From: Rhodopseudomonas pseudopalustris
Lineage (GTDB): Bacteria > Pseudomonadota > Alphaproteobacteria > Rhizobiales > Xanthobacteraceae
Assembly (NCBI RefSeq): GCF_900110435.1
Contig: NZ_FODT01000001.1
Location: 671,335 to 735,334, forward strand
Reading direction: 5' to 3'
Length of the DNA stretch: 64,000 bases
The notes beneath the pieces are model-generated. The model had not been told where the DNA came from, made no database searches, and saw only the letters and a list, made by a program, of their open reading frames with translations. Positions 48,210-58,840 of the stretch are shown here, piece after piece (the first letter of the stretch is position 1; every line of letters begins with the position of its first letter). The translations under genes were made by a program, and so were the position numbers.

Positions 48210-50000
48210 TCAGTTCGCAACCCGCTCCCGGACCGCGGCGGCGATCGCCGCGGCCGGCACGTCCGATGGACGCTGCTGCGAGGCGAGGCCGATCAGCCGA
48301 CCCTGGATATAATCGCAGCCCCACTCGCGCAGCAGCAGCGCGGATTCTTCGTCCTGCACCCATTCGGCGACAGTCTTGATGCCGAGCCGCCGCGCCAGAT
48401 CGATCAGCGTCTGGACGAAGGCGCGGTCGTCCACCGAGCGCGCGATGTTCTGCACGAAGGCGCCGTCGATCTTGACGATGTCGACGCCGAGATTGCGCAG
48501 ATTGCGGAACGAGGTGTAGCCGGCGCCGAAATCGTCGATCGCGATCTTCGAGCCGAATTTCTTCAGCCGGGTGACGAAGCCGCGCACTTCGTCGATGTCC
48601 TGGATCGCCACCGTTTCGGTGATCTCGACGATCAGCCGCTCGGCGACGCCGGGATGGGCCAGCATCAGCGATTCGATTCCGGCCCACCAGTCGGCGTCCA
48701 TGGTGGTGTCCGGCGAGATATTGAGGCTGAGCGTCATCTGGGGCGACGCCGCCAGTTCGGCGACGACCAGTTCGAGCACCCGATGATCGACCAGCCGGAT
48801 CAGCCCGAGCCGCTCCGCCACCGGCACAATGTCGGGCGCGAGCAATACCTGGCCGTCATCCTGCATCATCCGGACAAGGCATTCGTGAAACGCCGGCGCG
48901 CGCGTCGCGACGTCGACCACCGGCTCGTAGGCGAGCACGATCCGCCGCTCATTAAGCGCGGTGACGATCTCGTCGGTGACGCGGATGTTGACCCGGCGCT
49001 GGGCGTCGCGCTCGACATTCGGCCGCCACATCGAAAACGCGCCACAGCGGCGGTGCTTGGCGGCGGACAGCGCCTCCTGGGCGCGGTTGATTGCTTCCTC
49101 GGCCGTGCGGGCATGGCGCGGCGAGCTGACCGCGCCGATCGACGCCGTCACCGATACCGGGCCTGATCGGGTCGGCACGATCTCGTCGCGCACGGCGATG
49201 AGGAAACGCTCCGCCGCGACCTGGGCGTCGTCGACCGTGCAATTCTTCAGGATCAGCCCGAACTTGTTGCCGGAGAACCGGCCGAGCTGATCGCCGGAGC
49301 GCAGCCGCGCGCGGATCCGCTGGGCGATGGTGCAGATCAGTTCGTCGGCGACGTCGAACCCGAACGAATCGTTGATCCGCGCCAGATGGTCGAGCCCGAT
49401 CAGCATGAAGCAGAGGCTGCTGCGGAAACGCGCTGCTTCTTCGATCGATTCGGCCAGCGCCGCGACCAGATAGGTGCGGTTGAGTTCGCCGGTGAGCGGA
49501 TCGTGCTGCGAGAGCTGCAATAGCTGCTGTTCGCGGGCGTGGCGTTCGTTGTTGATCCGGACGATGCCCTCGACGGAGGCGGGCCGGCCATCGGCTCCGG
49601 GGTACCAGAAGCCGCTTTCCTCGATCCAGATGATCGGCGCCGAGGTCGCGGCGCGGACGCCGTATTCGATGCGGTACGGCACGCAGTTTTCCCCGGCTGC
49701 GGCGGCTCCGTTGAGCAGCGCGTCGGCGCGGATCGCCCGCGACGGCTCGAGCAACGAGGCGTAGCCGGCGCCGGTCGACAGCGTCTCGGCGGGAATGTCC
49801 TGAAACAGATCGGAAGCGCGGCCGGTCCAGATGATGGCGTCGGTCGCCAGATCCCAGACGAAGGCCGCTTGCCCGAGCGCGGCCAGGATCGCCGAGGGGT
49901 CGGGGCCGACCGACCGGGGCGGCGCGGAGGCGTGGTCAGACGCGGGATCGGCCGATGGCACATCTGCCTCGTTTCGGGACGGGATCAGGTGATTCTCCAC
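48210..50000 (-). CDS. PAS-GGDEF-EAL protein with degenerate GGDEF site
   Basis: A 596-residue cytoplasmic protein. Residues about 35-155 form a PAS domain (AAFVWDLATDAIIW), about 165-325 a GGDEF domain and about 335-590 an EAL domain. The GGDEF active-site motif reads SGNKF, so cyclase activity is very unlikely. The EAL motif reads ECL, while IAIDDFGAGYTSFRNL and the following KIDG remain intact. It may therefore be a c-di-GMP phosphodiesterase or a pure sensor. The start is uncertain: GTG 50000 has no clear ribosome-binding site. Its stop lies 2 bases from the end of phaR on the other strand. Confidence 0.85.
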   Translation of the reverse strand: MENHLIPSRNEADVPSADPASDHASAPPRSVGPDPSAILAALGQAAFVWDLATDAIIWTGRASDLFQDIPAETLSTGAGYASLLEPSRAIRADALLNGAAAAGENCVPYRIEYGVRAATSAPIIWIEESGFWYPGADGRPASVEGIVRINNERHAREQQLLQLSQHDPLTGELNRTYLVAALAESIEEAARFRSSLCFMLIGLDHLARINDSFGFDVADELICTIAQRIRARLRSGDQLGRFSGNKFGLILKNCTVDDAQVAAERFLIAVRDEIVPTRSGPVSVTASIGAVSSPRHARTAEEAINRAQEALSAAKHRRCGAFSMWRPNVERDAQRRVNIRVTDEIVTALNERRIVLAYEPVVDVATRAPAFHECLVRMMQDDGQVLLAPDIVPVAERLGLIRLVDHRVLELVVAELAASPQMTLSLNISPDTTMDADWWAGIESLMLAHPGVAERLIVEITETVAIQDIDEVRGFVTRLKKFGSKIAIDDFGAGYTSFRNLRNLGVDIVKIDGAFVQNIARSVDDRAFVQTLIDLARRLGIKTVAEWVQDEESALLLREWGCDYIQGRLIGLASQQRPSDVPAAAIAAAVRERVAN

Positions 50001-50164
50001 CGAAGAATACGGGGCTGCACCTTGTTCAGGCTAGACCGAGATCGTTAACAATCTGGAAACCAATGCGCGGGGGCGCCCGGAACGAAGCGCTTCGAGGCGG
50101 CATATTCCTTGCGATGATACCGTTGAGGCGCTGCGAGCGTCTCGAAATGGTGCAGGTTCAGACG

Positions 50165-50461
50165 ATGACGAAGATCTGGATCGATCAAGGCGACGACGAC
50201 ATTCGCGATTTCGGGGCGGACGACGACGCCGGGCCGGAGTTGATCGAGACTCTGCCGGCGCCCGTGACGCCGGTGCAGCCGCGGATGCGCTATACTGACC
50301 GGCCGGTCCGCCCGTCGTCCAACTTCATCGCGCAATTGATGGCCATCGACCGCGGCAATCCGCACCCCCGCGAAGCGCCTCGCGCGGAGCAGAATCAGGC
50401 GACGGCCGCCTATCGCTCGGCCAAGACCTATGCGGCCGGCCGGACCCGGCGGGTCTCGTGA
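50165..50461 (+). CDS. Small hydrophilic protein, unknown
   Basis: A 98-residue protein beginning MTKIWIDQGDDDIRDFG. It is acidic at the start, then Pro-rich (ETLPAPVTPVQPRMRYTD), with a basic Arg-rich C-terminus. No domain, signal peptide or membrane segment is visible. ATG 50147 six codons earlier is an alternative. It lies divergent from the GGDEF/EAL gene and converges on the membrane-protein gene. Codon use is like its neighbours, which supports coding, but function is unknown. Confidence 0.55.
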   Translation: MTKIWIDQGDDDIRDFGADDDAGPELIETLPAPVTPVQPRMRYTDRPVRPSSNFIAQLMAIDRGNPHPREAPRAEQNQATAAYRSAKTYAAGRTRRVS

Positions 50462-50477
50462 CCCGATCTCGAGGTTT

Positions 50478-51125
50478 TCAGCGCGGCGGCTGAACGCCCG
50501 CGGCGGCGTCTGCCGGCTGCAATCCCGGAGACTGAATCCGGGGCGACGATCCTGAGGCTTTCGCGCTTGCGACCGGCTGAGGACGATCGAGCAGCACGGC
50601 TTCGGCGATCGAGGCCGCCGAAATCGAGGCCGCTTCAGCGGTCGGAGACGGCGCCACGGGAGCTTCGGCCGGAGCAGCGGCAACCGCAGACTTCTCCGGC
50701 GACGGGGCGACCTTGGCGACGGCCCCCGAACGCGCTTGGCCGGCCGTGCGCGGCTGCGGCCGATGACGCAGTGCGATGCCGGCGAGAAAATCGACCAGCA
50801 TCAAGGTCGCCAGCAGGAACACCGTGGCGTTGCCGAACTGCGGCAGCATCACGAATTCCGCAACCGTGCCGCCGAGCACCAGCAGCGACAGCAGATGGTC
50901 GGTGAGGTATTTGGCGCCGGGGCGGGCCGCCTTGATCACTTCGAACAGCAGCATCAGGACGCCGAGCGCTACCAGCATCTCGCCGGCGCTGATCGTCCAG
51001 ATTGTGCCCGAGGGCAATGGGATGCGGGTGAGAGGCGCGTCGAAACCGACGCCCGGCATCAGGAAAACGACGATGTTGCAGATCGCGAGCGGGATCAGCA
51101 GCAGCGGAAAACCGATAATCGACAT
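50478..51125 (-). CDS. Predicted membrane protein with Ala/Pro-rich tail, unknown
   Basis: A 215-residue protein. Residues 3-24 (IIGFPLLLIPLAICNIVVFL), about 45-65, about 78-98 and about 100-118 are hydrophobic, giving four membrane segments. From about residue 128 the chain is Ala/Pro/Ser-rich low complexity and probably cytoplasmic or periplasmic tail. No family is recognised. ATG 51125 is preferred; a GTG at 51155 would add ten residues. It is upstream-facing from rpmF by about 220 bases and may be independent. Confidence 0.6.
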   Translation of the reverse strand: MSIIGFPLLLIPLAICNIVVFLMPGVGFDAPLTRIPLPSGTIWTISAGEMLVALGVLMLLFEVIKAARPGAKYLTDHLLSLLVLGGTVAEFVMLPQFGNATVFLLATLMLVDFLAGIALRHRPQPRTAGQARSGAVAKVAPSPEKSAVAAAPAEAPVAPSPTAEAASISAASIAEAVLLDRPQPVASAKASGSSPRIQSPGLQPADAAAGVQPPR

Positions 51126-51346
51126 CGGCAAAAGCCTGTTGTTCAGAAAGACCACAAAGCAACGGGCGACCGTCCGGGCGACCGGCGGCTACTCTCTAAC
51201 GCAACAGTTGGAACGAATTCGGGCGCCGGGGATGCTCACGCGGGACGATATGATCGCCCGGACGTCGCCGAGGCGACGTCTTTCCCGAGACCCTTTGATC
51301 CCGCAATCGGGGCGCGGCAGTGCCGCGCCGAACACCTGAGTCTGGC

Positions 51347-51529
51347 TCAGGCGTCCTTCTTCTTGATCACCTGGCGACCCTTGTACATCCCGGTCTTGAG
51401 GTCGAGATGATGCGGGCGGCGCAGTTCGCCGGAATCCTTGTCTTCAGCATAGGTCGGGCGCTTCAGCGCGTCCGCGGACCTGCGCATGCCACGCCGCGAG
51501 GGCGAAGTTTTTCTTCTCGGAACGGCCAT
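51347..51529 (-). CDS. rpmF: 50S ribosomal protein L32
   Basis: A 60-residue protein: [20 protein letters not shown] at the start, [20 protein letters not shown] later, which is the normal alphaproteobacterial L32. It lacks the four-Cys zinc motif, as usual for this lineage. Small basic protein of the large subunit. It is followed on the same strand, after more than 200 bases, by the unknown membrane protein gene. Confidence 0.97.
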
Positions 51530-51639
51530 ATCAGTGATCCTTGACGGGATTGATCTCGTCGTCCACAGCGGGACGGCCCGGCGCTCGCGCGCAGGCGTAA
51601 AGCTAGGCCGGGCTTATAACGGAAGCCCTGCCGCAATGC

Positions 51640-51680
51640 TAGAGCGTTTTCGAGCGAAGTGAGCGCCGGTTTACGCGACC
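51640..51680. repeat. Copy of the intergenic repeat (reverse orientation)
   Basis: TAGAGCGTTTTCGAGCGAAGTGAGCGCCGGTTTACGCGACC matches the CGAAAACGC and GAACCGG modules reversed. It lies just past the mtgA stop and before rpmF. Confidence 0.68.
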
Positions 51681-51721
51681 AAAGACATGGCAAACAGAGC
51701 AACCGGAGCGCCGGGCCGCCC

Positions 51722-52411
51722 TCAATTGCCCGACAAGGCGCTGTTTTCCCGCCAGCATTGCTGCAACTCCGCGGATCGGGCCCGCGCCACATAGGTCGCG
51801 GCCAACCGGCGCACCCCCGGCCCCGGCTTCCTTGCGCTGCGCGTGCGTGGATTGGGCAGGATCGACGCCATCAGCGCCGCCTCCTGGGCGGTGAGCTGGC
51901 CGGCTGAACGGCCGAACGCGTATTGCGCGCCGGCCTCGGCGCCGAACTGTCCGTCCGGTCCCCATTCGGCGATGTTGAGATAGAGTTCGAGAACCCGCTG
52001 TTTCGACAGCACGAGGTCGATCCAGAGCGCAAGCGGGAACTCCAGCGCCTTGCGCACCATGCTGCGACCCGGCCACAGGAACAGGTTCTTGGCGACCTGC
52101 TGGGTGATGGTGGAGCCGCCGCGGGTGGCTTCGCCGTCCTGCATGTCGTCGATCACGTCCCGGACCGAGTCCCAGTCGATGCCGCGATGGCTGCAGAACT
52201 TGGCGTCCTCGGAGGCGACCACGGTGCGCGGCAAGGCCGGTGAGATCCGCTCGATGTCGACCCATTCCCGAGTCACCGTCGCCCCGGTCAGCCAGCGCCA
52301 GATCATCAGGGTCGAGACCGGCTGGCCCGCGCCGTACAAAAGGGTCAGGACATAGGGCGCCGCGAGCAGCACCAGCACCGTCAGGATCGCGGCACGGATT
52401 GCCCTTTTCAT
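51722..52411 (-). CDS. mtgA: Monofunctional biosynthetic peptidoglycan transglycosylase MtgA
   Basis: A 229-residue protein with an N-terminal membrane anchor ([19 protein letters not shown], residues about 9-27) and one glycosyltransferase family 51 domain: [20 protein letters not shown] with the catalytic Glu, [20 protein letters not shown], and [25 protein letters not shown]. It polymerises lipid II into glycan strands without a transpeptidase domain. It is divergent from the polyprenyl synthase by about 155 bases. Confidence 0.95.
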   Translation of the reverse strand: MKRAIRAAILTVLVLLAAPYVLTLLYGAGQPVSTLMIWRWLTGATVTREWVDIERISPALPRTVVASEDAKFCSHRGIDWDSVRDVIDDMQDGEATRGGSTITQQVAKNLFLWPGRSMVRKALEFPLALWIDLVLSKQRVLELYLNIAEWGPDGQFGAEAGAQYAFGRSAGQLTAQEAALMASILPNPRTRSARKPGPGVRRLAATYVARARSAELQQCWRENSALSGN

Positions 52412-52566
52412 GCCGCCCCGGTGGGAGCCGCACGGCTCTCGGCGGCGAGGATCGGAATGGCCGGCATCATTTACGCCCCTTGATGAACCGCCGCGTCGAG
52501 CGCCGAATTGACGAAGTCGGTGCCATGATGAATGGTCCGGCCGAATTTTATCTGGAGCACTTCCGA

Positions 52567-53493
52567 ATGGCCACCGGCACTTCCACTATCGACTTCGCCA
52601 AACGGCTCGACACCACCGCCGAGGATATCGAAGCCCTGCTCGGACGGTTGCTGTCCGACGACTTGCTGCCTGACGAGATTACCCGTCCGCGCCGGCTGAT
52701 GGAGGCGATCCGCTACGCGACGCTCGGCGGCGGCAAGCGGCTGCGGCCGTTTCTCGCGGTGGAAAGCGCGGCGGTGTTCGGCGTCGAGCGCGCCTCGGCG
52801 CTGCTGGTCGGCGCGGCGCTGGAATGCATCCATTGCTATTCGCTGATCCACGACGATCTGCCGGCGATGGACAACAGCGATCTGCGCCGCGGGCGGCCGA
52901 CCCTGCACAAGGCCTATGACGACGCCACCGCGATCCTCGCCGGCGACGCGCTGCTGACCTTCGCGTTCGACATCATCACCCGCGACGAAGTGCATCGCGA
53001 TCCCCAGGTGCGGCTCGACCTCAACCGGGTGCTGGCGCGCTGCGCCGGCCTCGGCGGCATGGTCGGCGGCCAGATCCTCGATCTCGCCGGCGAAGGCCGG
53101 TTCGGCGACCGCGAGCCGGTCGACGTCGCGCGGCTGCAGCAGATGAAGACCGGAGCGCTGCTGCGCTATGGCTGCGTCGCCGGCGCGATCCTCGGCGAAG
53201 CTCCGCCGGAGCATTATCGCGCGCTCGACGATTACGGCCGCGCGCTCGGCGAGGCGTTCCAGATCGCCGACGATCTGCTCGACGTCGAAGGCGACGCCGC
53301 GGCGCTCGGCAAGCCGGCGGGCGCCGACGCCGCGCTCGGCAAAACCACCTTCGTCACCCAGCTCGGCATCGACGGCGCCAAGCAGCGGGTGCGCGATTTG
53401 CTGGTGCGCGCCGACGAGGCGCTCGCGCCGTTCGGCGCCAAGGGCGACGTACTCCGCGCCGCCGCGCGTTTCGTCGCCGAGCGAAAAAGCTAG
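52567..53493 (+). CDS. Polyprenyl (farnesyl/geranylgeranyl) diphosphate synthase
   Basis: A 308-residue trans-prenyltransferase. The first Asp-rich motif is DDLPAMDN within [15 protein letters not shown], the second is [19 protein letters not shown] and the [10 protein letters not shown] segment are present. The residues before the first motif (CYSLIHDD) fit short-chain, IspA-like products. It condenses IPP with allylic diphosphates. ATG 52567 is preferred because GGAG lies 9 bases upstream; ATGs at 52525 and 52528 are in frame. The DUF1345 gene follows after 7 bases and is likely co-transcribed. Confidence 0.9.
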   Translation: MATGTSTIDFAKRLDTTAEDIEALLGRLLSDDLLPDEITRPRRLMEAIRYATLGGGKRLRPFLAVESAAVFGVERASALLVGAALECIHCYSLIHDDLPAMDNSDLRRGRPTLHKAYDDATAILAGDALLTFAFDIITRDEVHRDPQVRLDLNRVLARCAGLGGMVGGQILDLAGEGRFGDREPVDVARLQQMKTGALLRYGCVAGAILGEAPPEHYRALDDYGRALGEAFQIADDLLDVEGDAAALGKPAGADAALGKTTFVTQLGIDGAKQRVRDLLVRADEALAPFGAKGDVLRAAARFVAERKS

Positions 53494-53500
53494 TTCGCAC

Positions 53501-54187
53501 ATGAGCCACGAGGCGCCAGACGATCCACGTCTGCTGCGCTTCAGAAAACTGCCGCGCGCGGTCCGGGTGGTGGTGTCCCGGCCGCGCCTGTTCATTTCGG
53601 TTGCGGTCGGATTCGTCGCGGCGCTGCTGCTGCCGGCGTCGCTGCGGCCGGTGACGCAGGCGCTGATCGGCTGGGACGTCTCGATCGTCGTGTATCTGGC
53701 GCTCGCTTTCAGCATGATGGCCCGCTGCGACGTCGACTACATCCGCCGCAATGCGGTGCTGCAGGACGATGGCCGTTTCCTGATCCTGATGGTGACGGCG
53801 ACCGGCGCGTTCGCCAGCATCGCCGCGATCGTCGCCGAACTCGGCTCCGGGCATCGCGGCGCCGCGGAGCTCGCGCTCGCAACGGTGACGATCGCGCTGT
53901 CATGGGCGGCGGTGCATACGACCTTCGCGTTGCACTACGCACATGAATATTATCGCGGCGCCGAAGTCGGCGGTCTGCAGTTCCCGAGCGGCGACACGCA
54001 CGAGGACGCCGACTATTGGGATTTCGTGTACTTCTCGTTCGTGATCGGGATGACCGCGCAGGTGTCCGATGTCGGCATCACCGACAAGACCATCCGCCGC
54101 ACCGCGACCGCCCACGGCGTGGTGTCCTTCGTCTTCAACACCGCGCTGGTTGCACTGATGGTCAACATCGCCGCCGGCGCGATCTGA
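53501..54187 (+). CDS. DUF1345 membrane protein
   Basis: A 228-residue protein with about five membrane segments (residues about 28-46, 52-68, 85-105, 112-135, 195-222). The core PSGDTHEDADYWDFVYFSFVIGMTAQVSDVGITD is the DUF1345 signature (a conserved acidic stretch beside a transmembrane run). Function is unknown. It begins 7 bases after the polyprenyl synthase stop, so the two share a transcript. An in-frame extension to 53168 runs inside the synthase gene in another frame and is rejected. Confidence 0.85.
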   Translation: MSHEAPDDPRLLRFRKLPRAVRVVVSRPRLFISVAVGFVAALLLPASLRPVTQALIGWDVSIVVYLALAFSMMARCDVDYIRRNAVLQDDGRFLILMVTATGAFASIAAIVAELGSGHRGAAELALATVTIALSWAAVHTTFALHYAHEYYRGAEVGGLQFPSGDTHEDADYWDFVYFSFVIGMTAQVSDVGITDKTIRRTATAHGVVSFVFNTALVALMVNIAAGAI

Positions 54188-54314
54188 CGGCGCTTTCGAC
54201 GCTCGCCCCATCACCTGCCCGGAGAAGCCCGCCGGCTCGTATCACTTGACCTGATCCGGCGGTCGGGCGATGCAGGTCGTCGCCGGTCCATTCCACCAAC
54301 GACATTGCGGTCTC

Positions 54315-55922
54315 GTGGAAGCGAAATTCCTGATCTTCCTGATCTTGCTCGCGGTGCTGGCGGGGACCGCGCTATTGGCGCGGCGTTTTCACGTAGCGCC
54401 GGCGATCCTGCTGCTGCTGGCCGGCATCGTGCTGGCGTTCATTCCCGGAATGCCCGCGATCCAGTTGCCGCCGGACCTGATCCTGCTGCTGGTGCTGCCG
54501 CCGCTGATCTATTCGGCGAGCGTCGCAATGAGCTGGCGCGAGTTCCGTTCCAACCTGCGGCCGATCGGCCTGCTGGCGATCGGCTGCGTGATCTTCACCG
54601 CCTGCGCGGTCGCGGTGGCGACGCACTATCTGCTCGGCCTGTCGTGGAGCGTCGGCTTCCTGCTCGGCGCGATCGTCGCGCCGCCCGACGTCGTTGCCCC
54701 GCTGGCGATTGCGCGCAAACTCGGCCTGCCGCGCCGGATCATCGTGGTGCTGGAGGGCGAGGGGCTGGCCAACGACGCCACCGCGCTGATCCTTTACCGC
54801 TTCGCGCTGGCCGCGATCATGACCGGTGTGTTTTCCCTGCCGAAGGCATCCGGCACCTTTGCCGCGATCATGGTCGGCGAGCTGGCGTTCGGGGTCGCCG
54901 TCGGCTGGCTCAGCCTGCGCGCCCGGCACTACGCGCGCGACCCGCAGATCGAGATCACGCTGTCGCTGCTGACGCCTTACATCGCCTACTGGATCCCGGA
55001 GCATCTCGGCGGCTCCGGCGTGATCGCCACGGTGGCGTGCGGGCTGTACATTTCGTGGAACGGGCCGCTGCTGATCCCGGCGGCGACACGGCTGCAGGGC
55101 ATCTTCTTCTGGGATTTGGTGATCTATCTGATCGAGGGGCTGCTGTTCCTGCTCACCGGCTTCCAGATGCGCGCGATCCTGGAGCGATCGAAGGCGTTTC
55201 CGCTCGATGACATCGTGGCGGCGACGCTGCTGGTGGCGACGATCGTCATCGTCGCGCGTTTCCTGTGGGTGTTTCCGGCGTCCTATCTACCGCGGATTCT
55301 GAGCAAACGGCTGCGCATCAGTGATCCGTCTCCGCCGTGGCGCGCGGTGTTCGTGGTCGCCTTCACCGGCGTACGTGGCGCGGTGTCGCTCGCCACCGCT
55401 CTGGCGCTGCCGTTCACGCTGCCGGACGGCTCCGGCTTTCCCGATCGCGATCTGATCCTGTTCGTGGCCTTCGGCGTCATCCTGATCACGGTGGTCGGGC
55501 TCGGCTCGACACTGCCGGCGGTGGTGATGGCGCTCGGCGTCGCCCGCGACGGCCAGAGCGAGCACATCGCCGAACACGAAAACGAGATCGCGGCGCGGCG
55601 CGAGGCGTTGTCGGCCGCGCTCGCCTCGCTCGATGCGATGACCAATGATCGCGAATTGTCCGACGAGGTGGTGACGCTGCTACGCGCGCGACACGACATC
55701 CGCGCCAATCAGCTCCCGGCGTCGCTCGACGACGAGGCCTATGCGGTGACCGCTGATGAGCGGGCGCTGGTGCGCGAACTGATCGCGGCCGAGCGCCGTT
55801 TCATTCACGCCCAGCTCCGCGACGGCAAGATCACCGACGAAGCCCGCCGCCGGATCGAGCGCGACCTCGATCTGGAAGAAGCGAGCCTCGCCAACCGGGA
55901 GTTTCGCAAGGGAGCGCGGTGA
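54315..55922 (+). CDS. CPA1-family Na+/H+ antiporter
   Basis: A 535-residue protein from GTG 54315 (VEAKFLIFLILLAVLAGTALLARR). About twelve hydrophobic segments span residues 4-400; GAIVAPPDVVAPLAIARKLGLPRRIIVVLEGEGLANDATALILYRFA is the transport core with the DxxN-type NDAT motif, and FTGVRGAVSLATALALP is a family hallmark. The last 120 residues form a hydrophilic cytoplasmic tail with charged helices. It exchanges Na+ (or K+) for protons. ATG 54270 is an alternative start that adds 15 residues. It lies about 130 bases after the DUF1345 gene. Confidence 0.9.
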   Translation: MEAKFLIFLILLAVLAGTALLARRFHVAPAILLLLAGIVLAFIPGMPAIQLPPDLILLLVLPPLIYSASVAMSWREFRSNLRPIGLLAIGCVIFTACAVAVATHYLLGLSWSVGFLLGAIVAPPDVVAPLAIARKLGLPRRIIVVLEGEGLANDATALILYRFALAAIMTGVFSLPKASGTFAAIMVGELAFGVAVGWLSLRARHYARDPQIEITLSLLTPYIAYWIPEHLGGSGVIATVACGLYISWNGPLLIPAATRLQGIFFWDLVIYLIEGLLFLLTGFQMRAILERSKAFPLDDIVAATLLVATIVIVARFLWVFPASYLPRILSKRLRISDPSPPWRAVFVVAFTGVRGAVSLATALALPFTLPDGSGFPDRDLILFVAFGVILITVVGLGSTLPAVVMALGVARDGQSEHIAEHENEIAARREALSAALASLDAMTNDRELSDEVVTLLRARHDIRANQLPASLDDEAYAVTADERALVRELIAAERRFIHAQLRDGKITDEARRRIERDLDLEEASLANREFRKGAR

Positions 55923-55951
55923 GGCGCCTGCGCGCAGATGCTGGCCCGCAA

Positions 55952-57286
55952 TCATCGCATCTCGAATAGTTCCTGATGGAAGCGGGCTTTCGGCAGCCCC
56001 TGCGCAATCATCGCGCCGCGCATGGCGTCGCCAAATCCGCTGGGTCCGCAAAACCAGATATCGGCCTGCTTCCAGTCCGGCACCGTGGCAGCGAGGCTCT
56101 CCAGGGTCAGGCGTCCGTCCTGCGATCCGTCTACCAGATGAAACGATATTCCGGTTTGCAGCGCGAGTTGCCTGATCGGTGCGATGAAGGCGGTGTCCGG
56201 CACGTTCGTCGCATAGAACAGGTCGACCGGCTCCGACCGGCCCACCCGCGCGAGATCCCGCAGCCGGGCGATGAACGGCGTGACGCCGACACCGCCGCCG
56301 ATCCAGATCTGCCGACCGGCATCGCCGTGAAAATCGAACCGCCCATAGGGGCCTTCAACCACGACGCCCTGTCCGAGACGCAGGCTGCCAGCCAGCGAAC
56401 GCGTGTAGTCGCCGAGCCCCTTGATCGTGAAAAGCAGCATCCCGTCGTTCTGCCAGGTCGAGGAAATCGTGAACGGGTGAGCGTCCTCGATATCGTCGAA
56501 ATTCACGAACGCGAACTGGCCGGCCTCATGCCCGCGCCAGGCGGTTTCGAGGCGGACTCCGACGTCGAGAACCTGATTGCCTTCGTACAGGCGCAGCGTC
56601 GCAATCTTTCCCGAGGCCTGGCGGCCACTGCCGATCTTTCGGAACAGCGCAATCAACGCGGCGAGCGTGCCGGCCGCCAGCAGCAGCGCCAACACCGGAC
56701 CGAGCGGCTGTGTCCAGTAGCTCCGGTCGATCAGGATGAAGGCGTGAAACACCAGAACCAGATAGACCATCGGCATCAGCCGATGGGTCTTGAAGAAGTA
56801 CTTGTACGGAAAGCGCTTCCACAGCGCGAGAGCAACCAGGGCGACGAGCAGATAGAGTGCCCATTCGCCGATCTCGGCGGCAAAATCCCGCAGATCGCGA
56901 AACACATCAAAACCGGTGGGGACGTCCTTCGCGTGCGGCGGCTTCGGCGGAATCGCGAACAGCCCCAGTTCGGTGATCCATGACGGCCCCTTGCGCAGCA
57001 CCCAATGCGCAAGCGCGAATCCCAGCGCCGAAAGTCCCAGCCATTTATGCAGGCGATAGAATTTGTCGAGACCGCCCAGCGGAGTCTCGAACCACACCGG
57101 CCGCGCCGCCAGGATGATGCCGACGGACATCAGACCGAGCGCCATCACGCCTGTGCCGTAGACGAGCGTGGTCCGCGTCGCCCAGAATCCCTGCGACAGC
57201 GCGCCCGGCGCCAGGCTGAGCGCCCATAGGGCGGCGAGCCCCAAGACGACCAATGCAAAGGTGGCCGTCAATCTCGTGAACTGCAT
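55952..57286 (-). CDS. Ferric reductase-like membrane flavoprotein (FRD-FAD-NAD type)
   Basis: A 444-residue protein. Six membrane segments in residues 5-205 form a ferric-reductase-like haem domain, with His residues in KFYRLHKWLG, ALAHWVLRKG, FKTHRLMP and VFHAFIL positioned as possible haem ligands. The C-terminal half is a flavodoxin-reductase fold: HPFTISSTWQNDG for FAD, then GGGVGVTPFIARLRDL for NAD(P), ending in FCGPSGFGDAM. It would move electrons from NAD(P)H across the membrane to an iron or other acceptor. ATG 57286 is used; TTG 57298 is possible. It stands alone between the antiporter and ispG. Confidence 0.85.
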   Translation of the reverse strand: MQFTRLTATFALVVLGLAALWALSLAPGALSQGFWATRTTLVYGTGVMALGLMSVGIILAARPVWFETPLGGLDKFYRLHKWLGLSALGFALAHWVLRKGPSWITELGLFAIPPKPPHAKDVPTGFDVFRDLRDFAAEIGEWALYLLVALVALALWKRFPYKYFFKTHRLMPMVYLVLVFHAFILIDRSYWTQPLGPVLALLLAAGTLAALIALFRKIGSGRQASGKIATLRLYEGNQVLDVGVRLETAWRGHEAGQFAFVNFDDIEDAHPFTISSTWQNDGMLLFTIKGLGDYTRSLAGSLRLGQGVVVEGPYGRFDFHGDAGRQIWIGGGVGVTPFIARLRDLARVGRSEPVDLFYATNVPDTAFIAPIRQLALQTGISFHLVDGSQDGRLTLESLAATVPDWKQADIWFCGPSGFGDAMRGAMIAQGLPKARFHQELFEMR

Positions 57287-57485
57287 GCATCGATCCAATC
57301 TGAAAAATCAGGGACGCGCATGTCTTCCGGGCTGAAGCCGGCGATGAGCGGAGATGCAGCCAACCATAGGCGCACCGCTTCGCTCGATTGGAGCAAAAAT
57401 GCTCACTGCTTCGCGTCATCGTCGATCGATGGAAACGCAAACACTGGCGGATCTTTTGACGATCCGCTGCAGGGCGGTCGGCGGA

Positions 57486-58811
<1,326 letters not shown>

Positions 58812-58840
58812 TCAGCAATGGATCAATCGGCGCAGGAACC

